Assembly: GCA_002104905.1 (NCBI GenBank)
Contig: MCFE01000698.1
Coordinates: 1-44,227, forward strand
Origin: Basidiobolus meristosporus CBS 931.73
Lineage: Eukaryota; Basidiobolomycota; Basidiobolomycetes; Basidiobolales; Basidiobolaceae
Reading direction: 5' to 3'
DNA length: 44,227 bases
Position numbers and translations under genes: made by a program. Under the pieces are notes generated by a model that was not told where the DNA came from, ran no database searches, and was given only the letters and a program-made list of their open reading frames with translations. Position 1 is the stretch's first letter, and each line of letters opens with the position of its first letter. Positions 11,245 to 21,215 of this stretch are shown piece by piece.

Positions 11245-11942
11245 TGTTGTGCATCAACATTTAAGACTTAGCCAATTTTACTCCGTTTGAAAATCTAGTA
11301 CCCTAACTGATTTTCCCTAACCTAAACTTAACAAATCCCAGTTACAGTTTATTTCATCCCACCTCAGAATCTATTTTTAGCTATCACACCTGATCTATTT
11401 TCAAATGGTCATTACATTATCAACATATCTGCCAAGCCTTCCCAGGTGATTAGTCATCTGAGATCTATCCAACCACGGTGCAGTTGCCAAGACATCAGTT
11501 GATTGATGATGTAATTTTCATTTATCTTATGCACCAATGAACACCCAAATTGATTTCAATCAATCCAGTCCCTTGGTGCTTACTAATTCAACTTGATCAG
11601 AAAAGTATAAATAAAGTTTACTAAACCTTTTGGTTTAGTGTGTGTCTCAATGAAATTAAGATTCTGTCTCAGCAAAAATAAAGAATCCAACAATTCCATT
11701 CTAGTTTCTATCCAAGCCTAGTATTTCTAGCACTCCAAAGAACACCAAGCCTAGCCTGCCTAGCAAACAAATATCATTGTCTTTATAGCCAACCCAGCTA
11801 TATCCAAGACCAATATTAGATCAGAATCTTTCTGCTAATATTTCTGCCACTCTCTGACAATTCTAAGATTCTGCACTTAATTGTCCCTTTGGTTCAGTTA
11901 AACCATTCAAGAGTTATATTACACTTTCTCTTGGATACAACA
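11245..11942 (+). repeat. Solo LTR (698 bp) of the chromovirus family
   Basis: Begins TGTTGTGCATC and ends GGATACAACA, flanked by perfect 5-bp duplications CAGGT at 11240-11244 and 11943-11947. Removing the LTR and one duplication restores AAGTTGCAGGTACTACC, which matches the uninterrupted second transposase copy (minus strand, near 37650: AAGTTGCAAGTACTGTC). The same LTR family occurs on the minus strand at 39110-39807 and 39857-40553. It has TATAAATAAAG-type promoter sequence and no internal coding region. Confidence 0.95.
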
Positions 11943-12705
11943 CAGGTACTACCATATTCCAATCTCATCAAGAATATTACCTTCAACTCTGTCATGGATG
12001 TGTTGAGTTGGTACATGGAGGACAGCCAGCAAGAGTTGGAAAATACTAAGGACAAATGTGAACTTAGAGACACCTATGCCGGTGGCATTAATAAGGTAAG
12101 CAGTCCCAATGCATGGGTAATCAGTTAAGTAATGCAAAGTTGGGTTGGGTACAACAAGCAACTAATATTTATTAGGAAAACTCTACTAAGGTATGCCAGA
12201 TTTCTCATGGTTACAAGCCAGTTTCTACATCATTCAATACAGAACTCACACAAACAAGAGCCAGAGTGCACCTATAAGGGGGACTAGAATCCAGCAGGGA
12301 GAAGGAATATATTGGCTAAATACCAAGAAGCTCTTTGCAGATATTCAGGAGGTACTCATGGCAGAAGTGGCAACAACCAAGCATATGTTTGCAAGATGTG
12401 TGTGTTACCAGCAGTGCATGGTATTTGGCAACTTTGCAAGAATCACACTGAAAAGCCGTAAAGTTGAGGTGATAAAAGTATGTCAATTGTGGCAGGTGTG
12501 CATGTTTGTAGAGGTTGGTATGCAAGAGGGCATAGTTTTTTGGATTCAAACTATATTTGGAATATCCAAAGTAGTAGTGTGTAAGCAGATAAAGAGGGGT
12601 GATTCTACAGCATAATATATGAATTGCACAAAGGGAGGTAGATAAAGGAAATACCATTTGGTAAATTGGTATGGTAGCATTATACAGAACCAGCTGTAGG
12701 CCTCA

Positions 12706-13063
12706 ATACTGCCAATGTAATGCCATTAGAGTCTAGTTGTGAGGCCATTGAAATACCGTCAAGTTTTTTGCCATATAAGACAATTAGATGTCCTGGCTGG
12801 TTGGATCCACTTAAAATAGTTGTAGAGCACAATAAGACTGTGACAATACCATGCAATTATTGTCATAGTACTGACCAGATCTTGTCAAGTTTTATCACTT
12901 TATTTGGTAGTAAAATTAGCAAAACACATTTGTGATCCCATTATAAAATTGTTAAGAGGGTCACTTATTCCAAGCTGCTGGTATTATGAAGGTCTTTTAA
13001 TGGGATCCCAGTGGCTGATCTGGATTGGATCCACCCACAGGACCAAATTACTTTTCATAGGGA
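12706..13063 (+). repeat. Direct repeat of about 355 bp, right copy
   Basis: Second copy of the 8278-8637 repeat, same orientation. It ends where the 5'-truncated copia copy 2 begins (near 13061), so this repeat either inserted into the copia element or marks a recombination point. Confidence 0.75.
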
Positions 13064-14125
13064 TTGTGGAGAATATACCTCAAAACTCTTCATCCACTTC
13101 TGCAAAAATCATGGGACAAAGCAAGAGACTACTGCACCATACTCCCCAAAGAAAAATGGAGTAGCAGAATGTCCAAATAGATCAATAACTGACATGTTTT
13201 TTATCAATGACCCATAATCAAAAATTATCCTATGATGTTTGGGCGGAATCAGTTGGCAAAGCTGTATACCTTAAAAATAGGGGTTATAGCAGAATACTTT
13301 GTGACTCTTCTCCATTTAAAGCATGGTATGGACACAGATCAAGAGCAGAACATCTAAGAATATTTGAGTGTACAGCATATGCCAAGAAACTGCCTGGAAA
13401 TCAGTCAAATTTGAGCCAAAAAGTGTAAAAAGCCTATTTTTGGCCTACTGCTGTGAGAGTAAGATGTACAGACTCTACAATACCAAAGCAAAGAAGCCGA
13501 TTAAGTCCAGGGATGTGTTGTTTGATAAAAATTCAAAATTTTCACAAAAATTGACATCAGATAGTGACAAAAACTTAATCTCAAGTCCACCAATAATCAG
13601 TAATGAATCAGAGCAAAACAATGAGACCTTTTTCACTCCAAGAAACTCTACAACCATGGTTCACCCTGAATCAGTGCCCAGAAATATCCCAGAAGTGATC
13701 ATTCTAGTGTTATATGCCAGGAGATTCAACTGGACAAGAAATAGCTCAAATTACTATATCAATGAGGGTACAAACTTAGCCTATGCCTACTCAGTTTATA
13801 TTGATGAACCCCAGACCATGAAAGAGGCCCTAAATAGCCCTCAGACAGAGTTTTGGATATCTGCAATGACTGAGGAATATCAAGCCCTGATGGAAAATTA
13901 AACATGAGACTTAGTCAAATTACCAGTCAGCCAAAAATCAATTGGATGCAGATGGGTCTTTAAAACAAAGTATAAGGCTGATGGCACAATTGAAAGATAC
14001 GAAGCAAGACTTGTGGCCAAAGGATTCTCTCAAACAAAAGGACTTGACTATACAAAGACTTTTGCACCAAAAGCCAGTTTTAATTCCGTCAGATTGATAT
14101 TGACTAGTGCAGCCAAATACAAGTT
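13064..14125 (+). pseudogene. copia copy 2 integrase and RT N-terminus
   Basis: Frames give EYTSKLFIHFCKNHGTKQET, GVAECPNRSITDM, AWYGHRSRAEHLRIFECTAY, MYRLYNTKAKKPIKSRDVLF and YAYSVYIDEPQTMKEALNSP, then RT residues WVFKTKYKADGTIERYEARL and FNSVRLILTSAAKYKFF. Frameshifts near 13210 and 13370-13428 and a stop at 13899 inactivate it. The sequence runs into the solo LTR after residues KYKFF. Confidence 0.9.
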
Positions 14126-14484
14126 CTTTATGTTGTAAAAATTCGTAATTCCACCTAAATATTCACCTAACTTAGTCACTTAGATCATCACCTTCAAATC
14201 CTAGAGAATACTGACCAAATTCCTTGTTGGGATTTACTTGGAATGTTTTTACCAAAATACCAGGTACCCAGAACATGAAAATTCTCAAAGTTGTCCAAAC
14301 AGCCCCAAACTTTGCACACCTGTTCTTGGGACCTTCCTTAACCTACTCTATGTGTTTGTAATGCCAAGACCAGGTAAAAGTATAAATACTACTTTTACAT
14401 TCAATAAAGCATTAAGTGAAAACCACATAATCTACTTGATCTCCCAATCACTTCCAATATCTCCAAGACTCTTACAACACGTTA
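14126..14484 (+). repeat. Solo LTR (14131-14479) with target duplications, inside copia copy 2
   Basis: A 349-bp LTR, TGTTGTAAAA..CTCTTACAACA, with flanking 5-mers CTTTA (14126-14130) and CGTTA (14480-14484) that differ at one base. Deleting the LTR and one 5-mer rejoins AAG TTC TTT ATA CAT CAA ATG GAT, reading KFFIHQMD. This matches KFFICQMD in copy 1, so the boundaries are exact. TATAAATA and AATAAA signals are present. Confidence 0.96.
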
Positions 14485-15742
14485 TACATCAAATGGATGT
14501 AAAAACTGCATTTTTGAATGGAGTACTTGATCAGGATGCATATATGGACCAGTCTGATGGGCTTGTTGACCAAGATAACCCCCATTTGGTCTGCAAGCTT
14601 AGAAAATCTCTCTATGGTCTCAAACAATCACCAAGAGCCTGGAATTGCAAGATAGATTCTTATTTGGAATCTTGGAGTTTTAGAAGGAGTAATGCTGACT
14701 AAAGTATAAACTATAAGCCAGATAGAGAAAATCCATTTCTATTAGCTCTATATAGGGATGATCTAATTGTAGCCACCAATAATATAGAAACTTTGGATCA
14801 GACTAAATCCGGCCTATCTAAAGAGTTCAAGATGTCCAATCCAGGAGAACTCAGTTATTACCTAGGGATAAGGTTCTCCATAGACAGAGGTACCCAGACT
14901 ATCACCCTAAGCCAATCCAAGTATATTCAAGATATACTAAAGAAGTATCAAATGGAAGACTGTAAACTGGCAGCTACCCTTATGGAGACAAACCTTAATG
15001 TGGTCAAGACTCAACCAAATCAAGAGAGCTTGGTGCCATCTGAAAGCCCTGAATTTCCTTATTGGTCTATGGTTGGCAGTCTGATGTATAACATGCTTGG
15101 AACATGTACAGATATTTCACATTCAGTGGGAGTTGTCAGCCAATATAGTTGGAACTATGGATCTGATCATATTGCAGCAGTTAAATAGATTTTTAGATAC
15201 CTAAAAGGAACTGCTGATATCTGCTTAAGATATACTTATAATGATTCAGAACAGAATCTTGTGGGATACTCTGATGCTGATTGGGGACAAAATTTAGAAG
15301 ACAGAAGATCCACCACAGGATACACCTTTCTTTACTGTAAAGGAGCAATATCATGGAATTCAAGAAAGCAACCAACCGTAGCACTTTCCACCACAGAGGC
15401 AGAGTAAATGGCAGCCTGTGAAGCTACAAAAGAAGCAATGTGGTTAAGAAAGCTGTTTACAGATTTAGGCCTATGTCAAAAAATGCGTATTACTTTATTT
15501 CAAGATAATCAAGGATGTATACAATTAGGTAGAAATCCAACTTTTCATGCTAGAACCAAGCACATAGATATTAGACATCATTTCATACGTGAAGCTATAG
15601 AGAATAGCTTAGTTAGCTTAGTTTACTGTCCTACAGATGAAATGATTGCAGACATATTTACCAAACCATTAGCTAGAGACAAGTTTGAATATCTTAGGTC
15701 AAAATTAGGACTAGTCAGTATGAACATTTAGCTGAGTGGGAG
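14485..15742 (+). pseudogene. copia copy 2 RT core and RNase H
   Basis: Residues IHQMDVKTAFLNGVLDQDAY, YGLKQSPRAW, a mutated catalytic motif LYRDDLIVATNN (YVDD to YRDD), GELSYYLGIRF, then RNase H with VGYSDADWGQNLEDRRSTTG, LSTTEAE, KHIDIRHHFIREAIE and DIFTKPLARDKFEYLRSKLG. Stops at about 14700, 15186 and 15406 break the frame. This copy keeps the RNase H segment that copy 1 has lost. Confidence 0.92.
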
Positions 15743-16091
15743 TGTTGTAAAAATTCGGAATTCCACCTAAATATTCACCTAACTTAGTCACTTAGATCAT
15801 TACCTTCAAATCCTAGAGAATACTGACCAAATTCCTTGTCGGGATTTACTTAGAATATTTTCACCAAAATACCAGGTACCCAGAACATGAAAATTTGATA
15901 AGTTGTCCAAACAGCCCCAAACTTTGCACGCATGTTATTGGGACCTTCCTTAACCTATTCTACGTGTTTGTAATGCCAAGATCAGGTAAAAGTATAAATA
16001 CTACTTTTACATTCAATAAATCATTAAGTGAAAACCACATAATCTACTTGTTCTCCCAATTACTTCCAATATCTCCAAGACTCTTACAACA
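15743..16091 (+). repeat. 3' LTR of copia copy 2
   Basis: 349 bp, TGTTGTAAAA..CTCTTACAACA, preceded by GCTGAGTGGGAG. TATAAATA lies at 15993-16000 and AATAAA at 16015-16020, so transcription start and polyadenylation signal lie close together, as in a compact R region. Confidence 0.93.
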
Positions 16092-16127
16092 TGGATAACA
16101 TATTGAATACTATGTCCCAGGTACCAG

Positions 16128-16255
16128 ATATTTTGGTGAAACATTCCAGGTGAATTCTGGCCAGGAATTTGCACAGAGTTCTCTAAGATTTGTGAGCCAT
16201 GATCTAAATGACCAAGTTAAGTGAATAGTAGGTGTGATTGTGAAATGCACAACAT
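16128..16255 (-). repeat. Diverged copia-family LTR fragment
   Basis: Reads like the inner-strand half of the copia LTR in minus orientation: GGTACC..ATATTTTGGTGAAA, then GAATTTG..CAGAGTTCTCT and a terminal GTGAATA..AGGTG..ACAACA block. It is much more diverged than the other LTRs. It abuts the intact copia copy 2 LTR in opposite orientation. Confidence 0.6.
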
Positions 16256-17227
16256 TTGCCACAAATCCCAGGAATTTACAGAATGGTCAAGGGTCAGACA
16301 ACATGGTTTTGTGGTAGTAATTGTTAAGCCCATAGGTATAGGCCAAGGCAGAAGATACCATAGGGGTATGACTACACTGCATCCATGAATCAATACCGGA
16401 AGGTGGCATACTAACCGTTCATGAACGGGCCCTACTGCTCACCGATTATGCTACACCACATCATAAAAACCTGGGTCACTTGTCTGGTATCGGAGTTGAA
16501 ACTAGATGCCCGAATCAAGGACACATATTCCCCTTTGTTAAACCTGGAAAAATGATGCTGGGTAGATTGGCATTAGTATGAAACAACGGCACCAAGCTAG
16601 CTTAGTAAACAAGCGAGACTACGATCAGCACCATGTTTAGGATCCAGAAACGGCACCATTCACCCAGCAGTAACCGATCACCCTATCCCCGACGCCCGAG
16701 ACCTTGCATGTGACGCATATAGGTTTGCGTGGAAGTGGATGTAACGGGTAAGGTCCAAGCACCGGATTATCAACCCGGTTACTGAAACGAAACGGGCCTG
16801 CTAACCATTTTACGCCGAATGCCAAGTTCCTGGGGCGATCCAGGATCAAAGTTTGGTATTAATGTAAGGGCGGATTCCATCGAGCGCCAATTTGCCTAAT
16901 AATCATCGACCGACATGATGAATGGATGCAGCAAATAAGTGATCGGTGGGCTCGATTCTGTGGAATGACCATGACGTAGGGCGGACTTGAATTGCGGTAG
17001 TGATCCTTCCAATGGCCTTGGCTGGAGATGGTTTACCGATGCGCGGCACACCAATCACTCGCCGTCCCTCGAAGCCTCACCAATGGGCGGTCCCGACCGA
17101 ATCGATGATTGGAAATTTCCTCGAAACGACTCATCCAGATTCATGGTGTCTTTCCAGAATACTTGGCTTTACTTTCATTGGAAAGCAACCCATTCCACTG
17201 GTGCCATATAAAGTGGCATGGTAACCT
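16256..17227. other. Non-coding boundary between transposon region and gene island
   Basis: No gene or repeat recognised. Base composition changes from AT-rich to more GC-rich at about 16380. Short ORFs here overlap on both strands and show no family resemblance. The last few hundred bases presumably hold the GID4 promoter; I see no clear TATA box. Confidence 0.5.
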
Positions 17228-18041
17228 ATGGCAAAACCAACATCACATATCTCCAGCATGCCTGTCACATCGACCCCTTCCAACACCACGGCTCAAAAGA
17301 GTAACCCGAATCACGAGGAGCCCAAGGAGAGACATGACAAGCCGGTGCCACTCGACCTAATGCGGCTTACTCCAACTTCGACCTGCTCCCTTTATTCGGG
17401 AAGTCAATTCAGAGGAGAGCAGAAAAGCGGGAGACACAGTTACCAAGTTAGTGTAGACATCCAGGTTAGTCCGGCCAGTCTAGCTTCAAGCCATCCTGTC
17501 GACTAACTTCCCCCGATCAGCATGTCAATCTCGATGATTCTTACCTGTGTGGATATTTGCACATCCATGGATTGACCGACGATTACCCGGAGCTGACCAC
17601 CTTCTTCGACGCCGAAATCATCGGCCCCAAATACTCCTTTCTGACTCGCAAATGGGAGGTAGACGAGATGATCGACAAACAACACTGGGTAAGTAGTTTC
17701 GTCACGGCCAGCCGATCGGTGCTTCCACTAACCTAGCCCCCATGTAGCTCAAGTTCCCAGCCTTCAAGGAGTACTCCAAGCTGTTCAACCAGGACAGCTT
17801 CAACTACAACATCAAGAACACCGACTTCATCTTCATGCGGTGGAAGGAGCAGTTCCTGATCCCTGACCATCGCATCCACTCGGTCAATGGGGCCAGCTTC
17901 GAGGGGTTCTACTACATCTGCTTCCAGCTCTCCACCGGCACCATCACCGGCTACTACTACCACAAGAACGCCGAGTGGTTCCAAAAGCTGCACCTCCAAC
18001 ACATCCCACGTCAATCTTCCTCGTCTTTTGAGTTTCGCTGA
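17228..18041 (+). CDS. GID4: GID/CTLH ubiquitin ligase substrate receptor GID4 (VID24)
   Basis: Three exons: 17228-17464, 17521-17688 and 17748-18041, with two phase-0 introns of 56 and 59 nt, each with CTAAC shortly before the acceptor; 232 residues. The family signature is clear: [14 protein letters not shown] (residues 55-68), [62 protein letters not shown] and a C-terminal FEFR. In known members this is the beta-barrel receptor that binds Pro/N-degrons of gluconeogenic enzymes and delivers them to the GID/CTLH E3 ligase. An in-frame stop at 17222-17224 supports the chosen ATG. The first 50 residues are Ser/Thr/Pro-rich and probably disordered. It is convergent with the arrestin gene. Confidence 0.96.
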
Positions 18042-18415
18042 GGGTCCGCGACTTGCTTTGTGTATTATAGAGGGGTCTACTCTTGTATACTAGCCTTAAT
18101 GTTATTATTATTAGAATCTCTTTATTAGTAAACCCACTTCATCTACCTCGATACCGTGTTGAGAATCTACCTGGTTTGCGGCCCGTGGAGCCCTAATTCG
18201 TTGGCCCCGGGGCGATCGGCCCTCGCGGAATGTGGGGGAGGAAGGGTGGCCACAAGGCTAGCGTCAACAGCGGGGGAGTGTATGATAGGGCCAATGGGTG
18301 GATCAAAAATGGGCTTTATTCAATGTGGGCTGTTTATACATGGATTAAGAAATCCCAGATTTACAAATGGTTGGTGAGGTCAATGACAGATCGGCCGGCG
18401 GTTGGATGGGGAATG
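18042..18415. other. Intergenic region between convergent GID4 and arrestin genes
   Basis: 374 bp holding the 3' ends of both genes. A short ATTATTATTA tract near 18103-18112 is the only simple-sequence feature. No ORF of note. Confidence 0.6.
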
Positions 18416-19549
18416 CTAGTAGGAAGTGATGGCTCTGATGGGAACGGTGTGTACATCGGATGACTCGTAGGCCGGTGGCAGCCCCGCAGGCAGCTGAAGC
18501 CGAAGGCGGGGAACAACGCTCTCGTAGCTAGGTAGCGGGATGCCCAGCTCGTACTGGGGTAAACAATCAAGCGCCTCCTCCAGGGACCCAGGGATGATCA
18601 AAATCGGGATTGCGGCCAAGATCTTGGTGAGGGTGCCATTAGGCTCCACCACCTCAATCTGCGCCTTGAGCTTGTGCCTGATCTGAATCAAATCCGTCTC
18701 GCAGTCGTACTGGATCATCTCCAAAGCCTTGGGGACGACCACGGTGGCCTGCTTCTCGATCAGCCTGGTTAAGCGACGGGGCCTGAAGTCCTCGTCAAAG
18801 CAGATCTGATGGGAATGGACCCGGTGGGAATTGGCGCCGCTGGATTCATAACGAACATACTCCTTGAGTGAGCAGCTAACCCGCTCCACCTGCAGCCCTT
18901 CCACCAGCGGGTGAAGTTTAAATCCGACTGTGATGGACTCCCCCTCGCCGAAGGCTCGATAAGGAACACTGAATTCGTAAGCAAGCTTATCTTCCCACAG
19001 ATCCGAAATCACCACCGCCTGCATCAATTCGGTGGCCATCGAGGAGACCTGTCGCTTGATGAAAACGCTCCTGGTGGAGTAGTAGTTCGAGTGGAATCTG
19101 GGGCGTTCTACGTGTGCGGTGAGCAAATACTCGATGGCACCATGCTCTGTTCTTACGGTTTCCGGGATATCCCCGCTTAGCGGGAGTTCGAAGTCGAAAA
19201 CGTGCTGGCCGCTGGCGAGAGTCCTGGACTTCTTGCCTACATCGAGGAAGGTCCAGGTGTGGTCGACGATGGTGCGTTTGATGTTGTGTGCGCGATGTAC
19301 GTATTGTCCTGGGAGACTGTGGGTTAGTCGGAGCTCTAAGGGAGGCTGAAGAAACGAACGGAACTTACCTTCATTCCAGGACAACTGGGCTAGCCCGGAA
19401 AAATTCAGCCAGATCTTCTTGACCCGGCGACTTCTTGGGAAGTTGAGGACCAAGGAGCCGCGCAACACGCAGCCGGCAGACTCCGAACGAGCCCCGTTTA
19501 ATATTAGGTGGTTCTCTGACAAACGAATCTCAATACATGAAGAATTCAT
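18416..19549 (-). CDS. Alpha-arrestin (ART family ubiquitin-ligase adaptor)
   Basis: Exons 19549-19369 and 19308-18416, with a 60-nt intron (19309-19368: GTAAGT donor, CTAAC, CCCAG acceptor). The intron length is a multiple of three and has no stop, so the unspliced frame stays open; splicing gives SWNEGQYVHRAHN and about 357 residues. Arrestin-N features are VLRGSLVLNFPRSRRVKKIW and GQHVFDFELPLSGDIPETVR, with arrestin-C from about VIKRQ/FIKRQVSSM to PILIIPG. The tail has PLPSYES and LPPAYES, the second a PPxY motif. Fungal alpha-arrestins use PPxY to recruit Rsp5/NEDD4-type ligases to plasma-membrane transporters. A TATATAAA box lies about 60 nt upstream of the ATG. Confidence 0.9.
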   Translation of the reverse strand: MNSSCIEIRLSENHLILNGARSESAGCVLRGSLVLNFPRSRRVKKIWLNFSGLAQLSWNEGKFRSFLQPPLELRLTHSLPGQYVHRAHNIKRTIVDHTWTFLDVGKKSRTLASGQHVFDFELPLSGDIPETVRTEHGAIEYLLTAHVERPRFHSNYYSTRSVFIKRQVSSMATELMQAVVISDLWEDKLAYEFSVPYRAFGEGESITVGFKLHPLVEGLQVERVSCSLKEYVRYESSGANSHRVHSHQICFDEDFRPRRLTRLIEKQATVVVPKALEMIQYDCETDLIQIRHKLKAQIEVVEPNGTLTKILAAIPILIIPGSLEEALDCLPQYELGIPLPSYESVVPRLRLQLPAGLPPAYESSDVHTVPIRAITSY

Positions 19550-19607
19550 TCCTGCTCTACAGATGGTTGATGAATATTAAAAGCGGTCGATGGTCATCAG
19601 GAGATAG

Positions 19608-19615
19608 TTTATATA
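19608..19615 (-). promoter_or_regulatory. Probable TATA box of the arrestin gene
   Basis: TATATAAA on the minus strand, 59-66 nt upstream of the arrestin ATG. A second copy of the same context, GTTTATATAC on the + strand, lies at 19791-19800. Confidence 0.5.
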
Positions 19616-20456
19616 CAACGGTGGAGTGCCTATTGTTGTCACCGATAATTCCAAAAAAGGCGGCAGCTTTTTTAGGTCATCATTGCCATATCTGATTCAA
19701 TCTGGACTATAGAATGCCAACCAGATCAGGCAAGTGCAGCAGTAGTATAACCAAAGCAATCCTGGGTGCCAATGGCTTGCTTGAAAGAGGGTTTATATAC
19801 CTTAATAAATACATCGCCGAGCAATTGGCGAGAGGAGCCCCAAGGCGGGCGATTTTTAAATTAAAGATGAAAAATTGGCTATAGTACAGCGCGGTTCAGG
19901 CCAAACCCAATGTGGCGGACATTGGAAGGTTTACTGAGCCTATGCGGGTGATTTTGTGCATCCAAGCCGGGAGTGGAAATCCGACCTGTGTGCACATCGC
20001 AAGTGTGCGCCGACATTACGAAATCACTCGGTTGGAACCTGGGACAGGGACCACAGGCAGATGAAAATGGAAATGGCCATGGTGATGGCGATGGTGATGG
20101 TGATGGTGATGCGGATGTGGATGTGGATGTGGATAAGAATATTTGTTTGTTGTTGGCAATCTCCGTTTATATGATGATACGAGATTCTCCATCCGCTTCC
20201 ATGGAGTTAAGTCGTCGGAAATTTAAAAATAGTTGTGAATGGAATTCTTTCCAAAACATCGGTCACCAATCTTCCCCAGCATTGCATTTTTTGGCAATTA
20301 CTCGAGCCGTGGTACGGCTTCAGGTCGCCTTCCATTTCGAAGCCGGCAGGCTCGGCGTCCAATGATACATTTTATTTATATGGATTAAAGCAAGAGTTGA
20401 GCTAGACTGGCTTAAAAAAACTTGGCAACATTGCTATTCGTACTAGGTTGGCTGCT
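19616..20456. other. Intergenic region with a GATGGT/GGATGT hexanucleotide repeat
   Basis: Between the arrestin start and the HP1 3' end. An imperfect hexanucleotide tract, GATGGT repeats followed by GGATGT repeats, occupies about 20082-20135. The short ORFs over it (19956-20365) encode only the repeat and show no family resemblance. Confidence 0.55.
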
Positions 20457-21215
20457 TCAAGAAATCACCTTGAATTTCAAGTGGGACTCGTAGAATTTGA
20501 TGACCTAGCGAGATTGGTTACGGTTATGGGCGAGCGCTCGAAGATCCACGACTGGATGCTTACCTTTTGTGGACATCTCTTGTTGGCATCCTCGGCATTG
20601 TGAACTGTTCTCTTGCCATTTTTCCTGGGGGATTCACATTAGATGGTGCGCTGTCGCCACCAAGTCGAAATGTACTTACCAAATAAGATAGATTTTCAGC
20701 TGGTCCGACTCGTCACGTTCAACTGTCTCTACCTCTTTAACTTGATCCTCCCAGCTCTCAGGGTCTTCGCCATTGACTGGCCTTTTGGCTGGTGAGGCGA
20801 TGTCCTCGTCAGAGCTTTCTGACTTGGCTCTCTTGGCTGGTTTGCGTGCGTTTTTGGGACCAGGCGTGTTTTTGGGGATTTCCTTGCTCTTCAGGTACTC
20901 CTCAATCAGCTCGTGGCAGAAAAGATTATCTTCGTCTTCCCAGGTGTTGTCTTCCTCTGGATATCCCTTCCACTTGAGGAAGTATTGGGTTTTGTTCTGG
21001 GGAGAAGGGTTAGGTTAATGTCGTTGTTCCGAAGGCTGCAGAGCCAAACAGTAGCACATGCAGCTTACCCCGCGTTTTCGATGGTTCACTACTTTCTCCA
21101 CAACGTAGACCTCCTCCTCTTCTTCTTCTTCCTCCTCCTTTTCTTCGCTGATAGCCACTGGCTCTTCCTCGACCCTCATCTGGTCTTCAACTTGATGTTC
21201 ATCACCGCTGGACAT
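20457..21215 (-). CDS. HP1-family heterochromatin protein (chromodomain plus chromoshadow domain)
   Basis: Four exons: 21215-21069, 20996-20680, 20624-20564 and 20504-20457; introns of 72, 55 and 59 nt; 190 residues. An acidic N-tail (nine Glu in a row, about residues 27-35) leads into the chromodomain [14 protein letters not shown] / [20 protein letters not shown], with the aromatic cage at Tyr37, Trp58 and Tyr61 that reads methylated H3K9 in HP1 proteins. After a Lys/Ser/Pro hinge comes the chromoshadow domain ([35 protein letters not shown], ending [12 protein letters not shown]). Known role: H3K9me-dependent heterochromatin, including telomere-proximal silencing. The ATG at 21215 is preferred over a non-ATG extension upstream. 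Confidence 0.95.

Larger units (their letters stand above)
8660..12640 (+). pseudogene. Plavaka/Tnp2-like (CACTA-type) transposase relic, copy 1
   Basis: Successive + frames read as a Tnp2-family transposase of the fungal Plavaka type: an N-terminal region (MASGHICHFAQTESDEF, 8667), YDPEPLLIPACVNSCMVLSS and CPNCQESTT with the CxxC pair, LVIPCLRKLMQSNKYCKVIH, then after an insertion LDGFSLNKYSTSKSSWPPIL and INLNLPP (10150-10240), IICIGDTSAISKIAGSSRHN (10393-10450), LGVMHLLFNNIPILMTKLY (10690-10750), and a late HSLLHLAWCVDNIGPCFTFW plus EFPIEQMYGEIGR (11130-11230). Frames and stops show it is dead. It is interrupted by a hairpin (9341-10073) and a solo LTR (11245-11942). Family assignment is from remembered motif layout. 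Confidence 0.7.
13061..16091 (+). mobile_element. copia LTR retrotransposon, copy 2, 5'-truncated
   Basis: Same family as copy 1 but on the + strand. It starts within the integrase (DCGEYTSKLFIHFCKNHGTK) right at the 355-bp repeat and lacks the 5' LTR, gag, protease and first half of integrase. It continues through RT and RNase H to a polypurine tract (GAGTGGGAG) and a 349-bp 3' LTR ending at 16091. The RT is split by a solo LTR of the same family at 14131-14479. Confidence 0.93.

Noticed and set aside
19956-20365. ORFs over the GATGGT/GGATGT hexanucleotide tract
   Set aside because: Only low-complexity Met/Val or Asp/Gly runs; no conserved sequence on either side.
21006-21016. Telomere-like GGGTTAGG in the first HP1 intron
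   Set aside because: A single 8-nt match; on the coding strand it is simply the CTAAC branch site and pyrimidine context of the intron.
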